Below, piece by piece: positions 63,723 to 64,000 of a stretch of DNA of 64,000 bases. The notes beneath the pieces were generated by a model that was given only the letters and a program-made list of their open reading frames with translations, was not told where the DNA came from and made no database searches. This stretch comes from Nitrospirota bacterium. Its GTDB lineage: Bacteria > Nitrospirota > 9FT-COMBO-42-15 > HDB-SIOI813. Every line of letters starts with the position of its first letter. The first letter of the stretch is position 1. The position numbers and the translations under genes were made by a program. Location: positions 1 through 64,000 of the forward strand of contig JADZCV010000019.1 in the NCBI GenBank assembly GCA_020851375.1. The letters run 5' to 3'.

Positions 63723-63790
63723 CTGAAAATCCCCGTTATTTACCACAAAGACACAAAGGACACGAAGAATTATATTTTAAATACATAATC

Positions 63791-64000
63791 CAAAAATGCT
63801 CCTATATACCCGTCATTCCCACGGAACCTGTCCCCGCACGATTTAAGCGGGGAGTGGGAATCCAGGATCAAGCCTCGGTCTGGATTCCCGCTTACGCGGG
63901 AATGACGTTTTCATAAACCCTGGTGAGCCCTGAGCTGTGAGCTTGTCGAACAATCGAAGGGCTCATGACGGTTCACCTGAAAATCTCCGTTCAAATCCCC
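63791..64000. repeat. composite palindromic repeat, full copy 2 (runs off the window)
   Basis: It repeats the order of the 5977-6173 copy: AAAATGCTCCTATATACC, GTCATTCCC...GGGAATGAC arms, GTGGGAATCCAG / CTGGATTCCCGC arms, GTGAGCCCTGAGCTGTGAGC, and GGTTCACCTGAAAATCTCC, then continues into CAAATCCCC at the window end. Apart from a kilobase-scale unknown beyond 64000, no gene is seen after proB. Confidence 0.9.

Overview
The window comes from the chromosome of a Gram-negative bacterium with moderate GC content. The evidence is lipoproteins with lipoboxes, an LpoB/COG3014 outer-membrane pair, a LapA/LapB-type envelope protein and an NtrY/NtrX two-component pair. A menaquinol-type split cytochrome b complex with multiheme cytochrome c, a lysine 2,3-aminomutase-like protein and the DUF4390, DUF4321 and DUF4382 proteins recall Nitrospirota or 'deltaproteobacterial' groundwater and sediment lineages. 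This taxonomic guess is inference. No rRNA, CRISPR array, prophage or complete insertion sequence is visible.

Layout. 0.1-4.1 kb: a SAP-domain small protein, tRNA-Cys, a YqgE-like protein with a signal peptide, and PEP carboxylase. 4.1-13.8 kb (minus strand): one long gene train for a Rieske/cytochrome b complex. It runs glutamate-synthase-like flavoprotein/ferredoxin, Rieske protein, cytochrome b, subunit IV, a 40-residue membrane peptide and a tetraheme cytochrome c. An ATP-grasp-like protein, KamA, dCTP deaminase and a SurA-N protein follow. 13.8-21.6 kb: CBS protein, tRNA-Arg, PilZ protein, threonine catabolism (tdh-kbl), a phospholipase D-type synthase, an M56 membrane peptidase and a long divergent phosphoglycerate kinase. 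21.6-24.8 kb: an ISC iron-sulfur operon (iscR-S-U-A-fdx-iscX) behind a near-consensus IscR operator. 24.8-32.3 kb: a phosphoketolase-pathway operon (ackA-xfp-gnd-zwf plus a zinc dehydrogenase). 32.4-40.5 kb: Mn efflux pump, NYN RNase, lipoproteins, a phospholipase C-like protein, aldo/keto reductase, hemerythrin, a PC4/nuclease-like protein, hpt, DciA-like protein and DUF4321 protein. 40.5-50.9 kb: uvrB, galT-like, ntrX, ntrY, DUF4390, slipin, nfeD and mazG. 50.9-55.5 kb: a small accessory, partly decayed patch with Mut7-C, SRAP, DNA methyltransferase, MNT/HEPN and HigBA. 55.5-64 kb: a DUF4382 lipoprotein and the housekeeping train proB-proA-nadD-rsfS-lapAB-gpmI.

Three themes stand out. First, a composite family of dispersed palindromic repeats occurs at five places and sits so close to genes that it supplies Shine-Dalgarno sequences for at least dcd and nfeD, probably also proB. 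Second, the accessory patch holds two genes split by single in-frame stop codons (a methyltransferase-SNase fusion and a HEPN toxin) and a decayed second copy of the SRAP gene 3' end. Third, the respiratory operon encodes a 40-residue single-span membrane peptide that standard gene finding would miss, and it runs directly into an ATP-grasp/KamA pair whose product is unknown. Several starts were moved from the longest reading frame on the basis of ribosome-binding sites, promoters or family N-termini; the reason is given in each entry.
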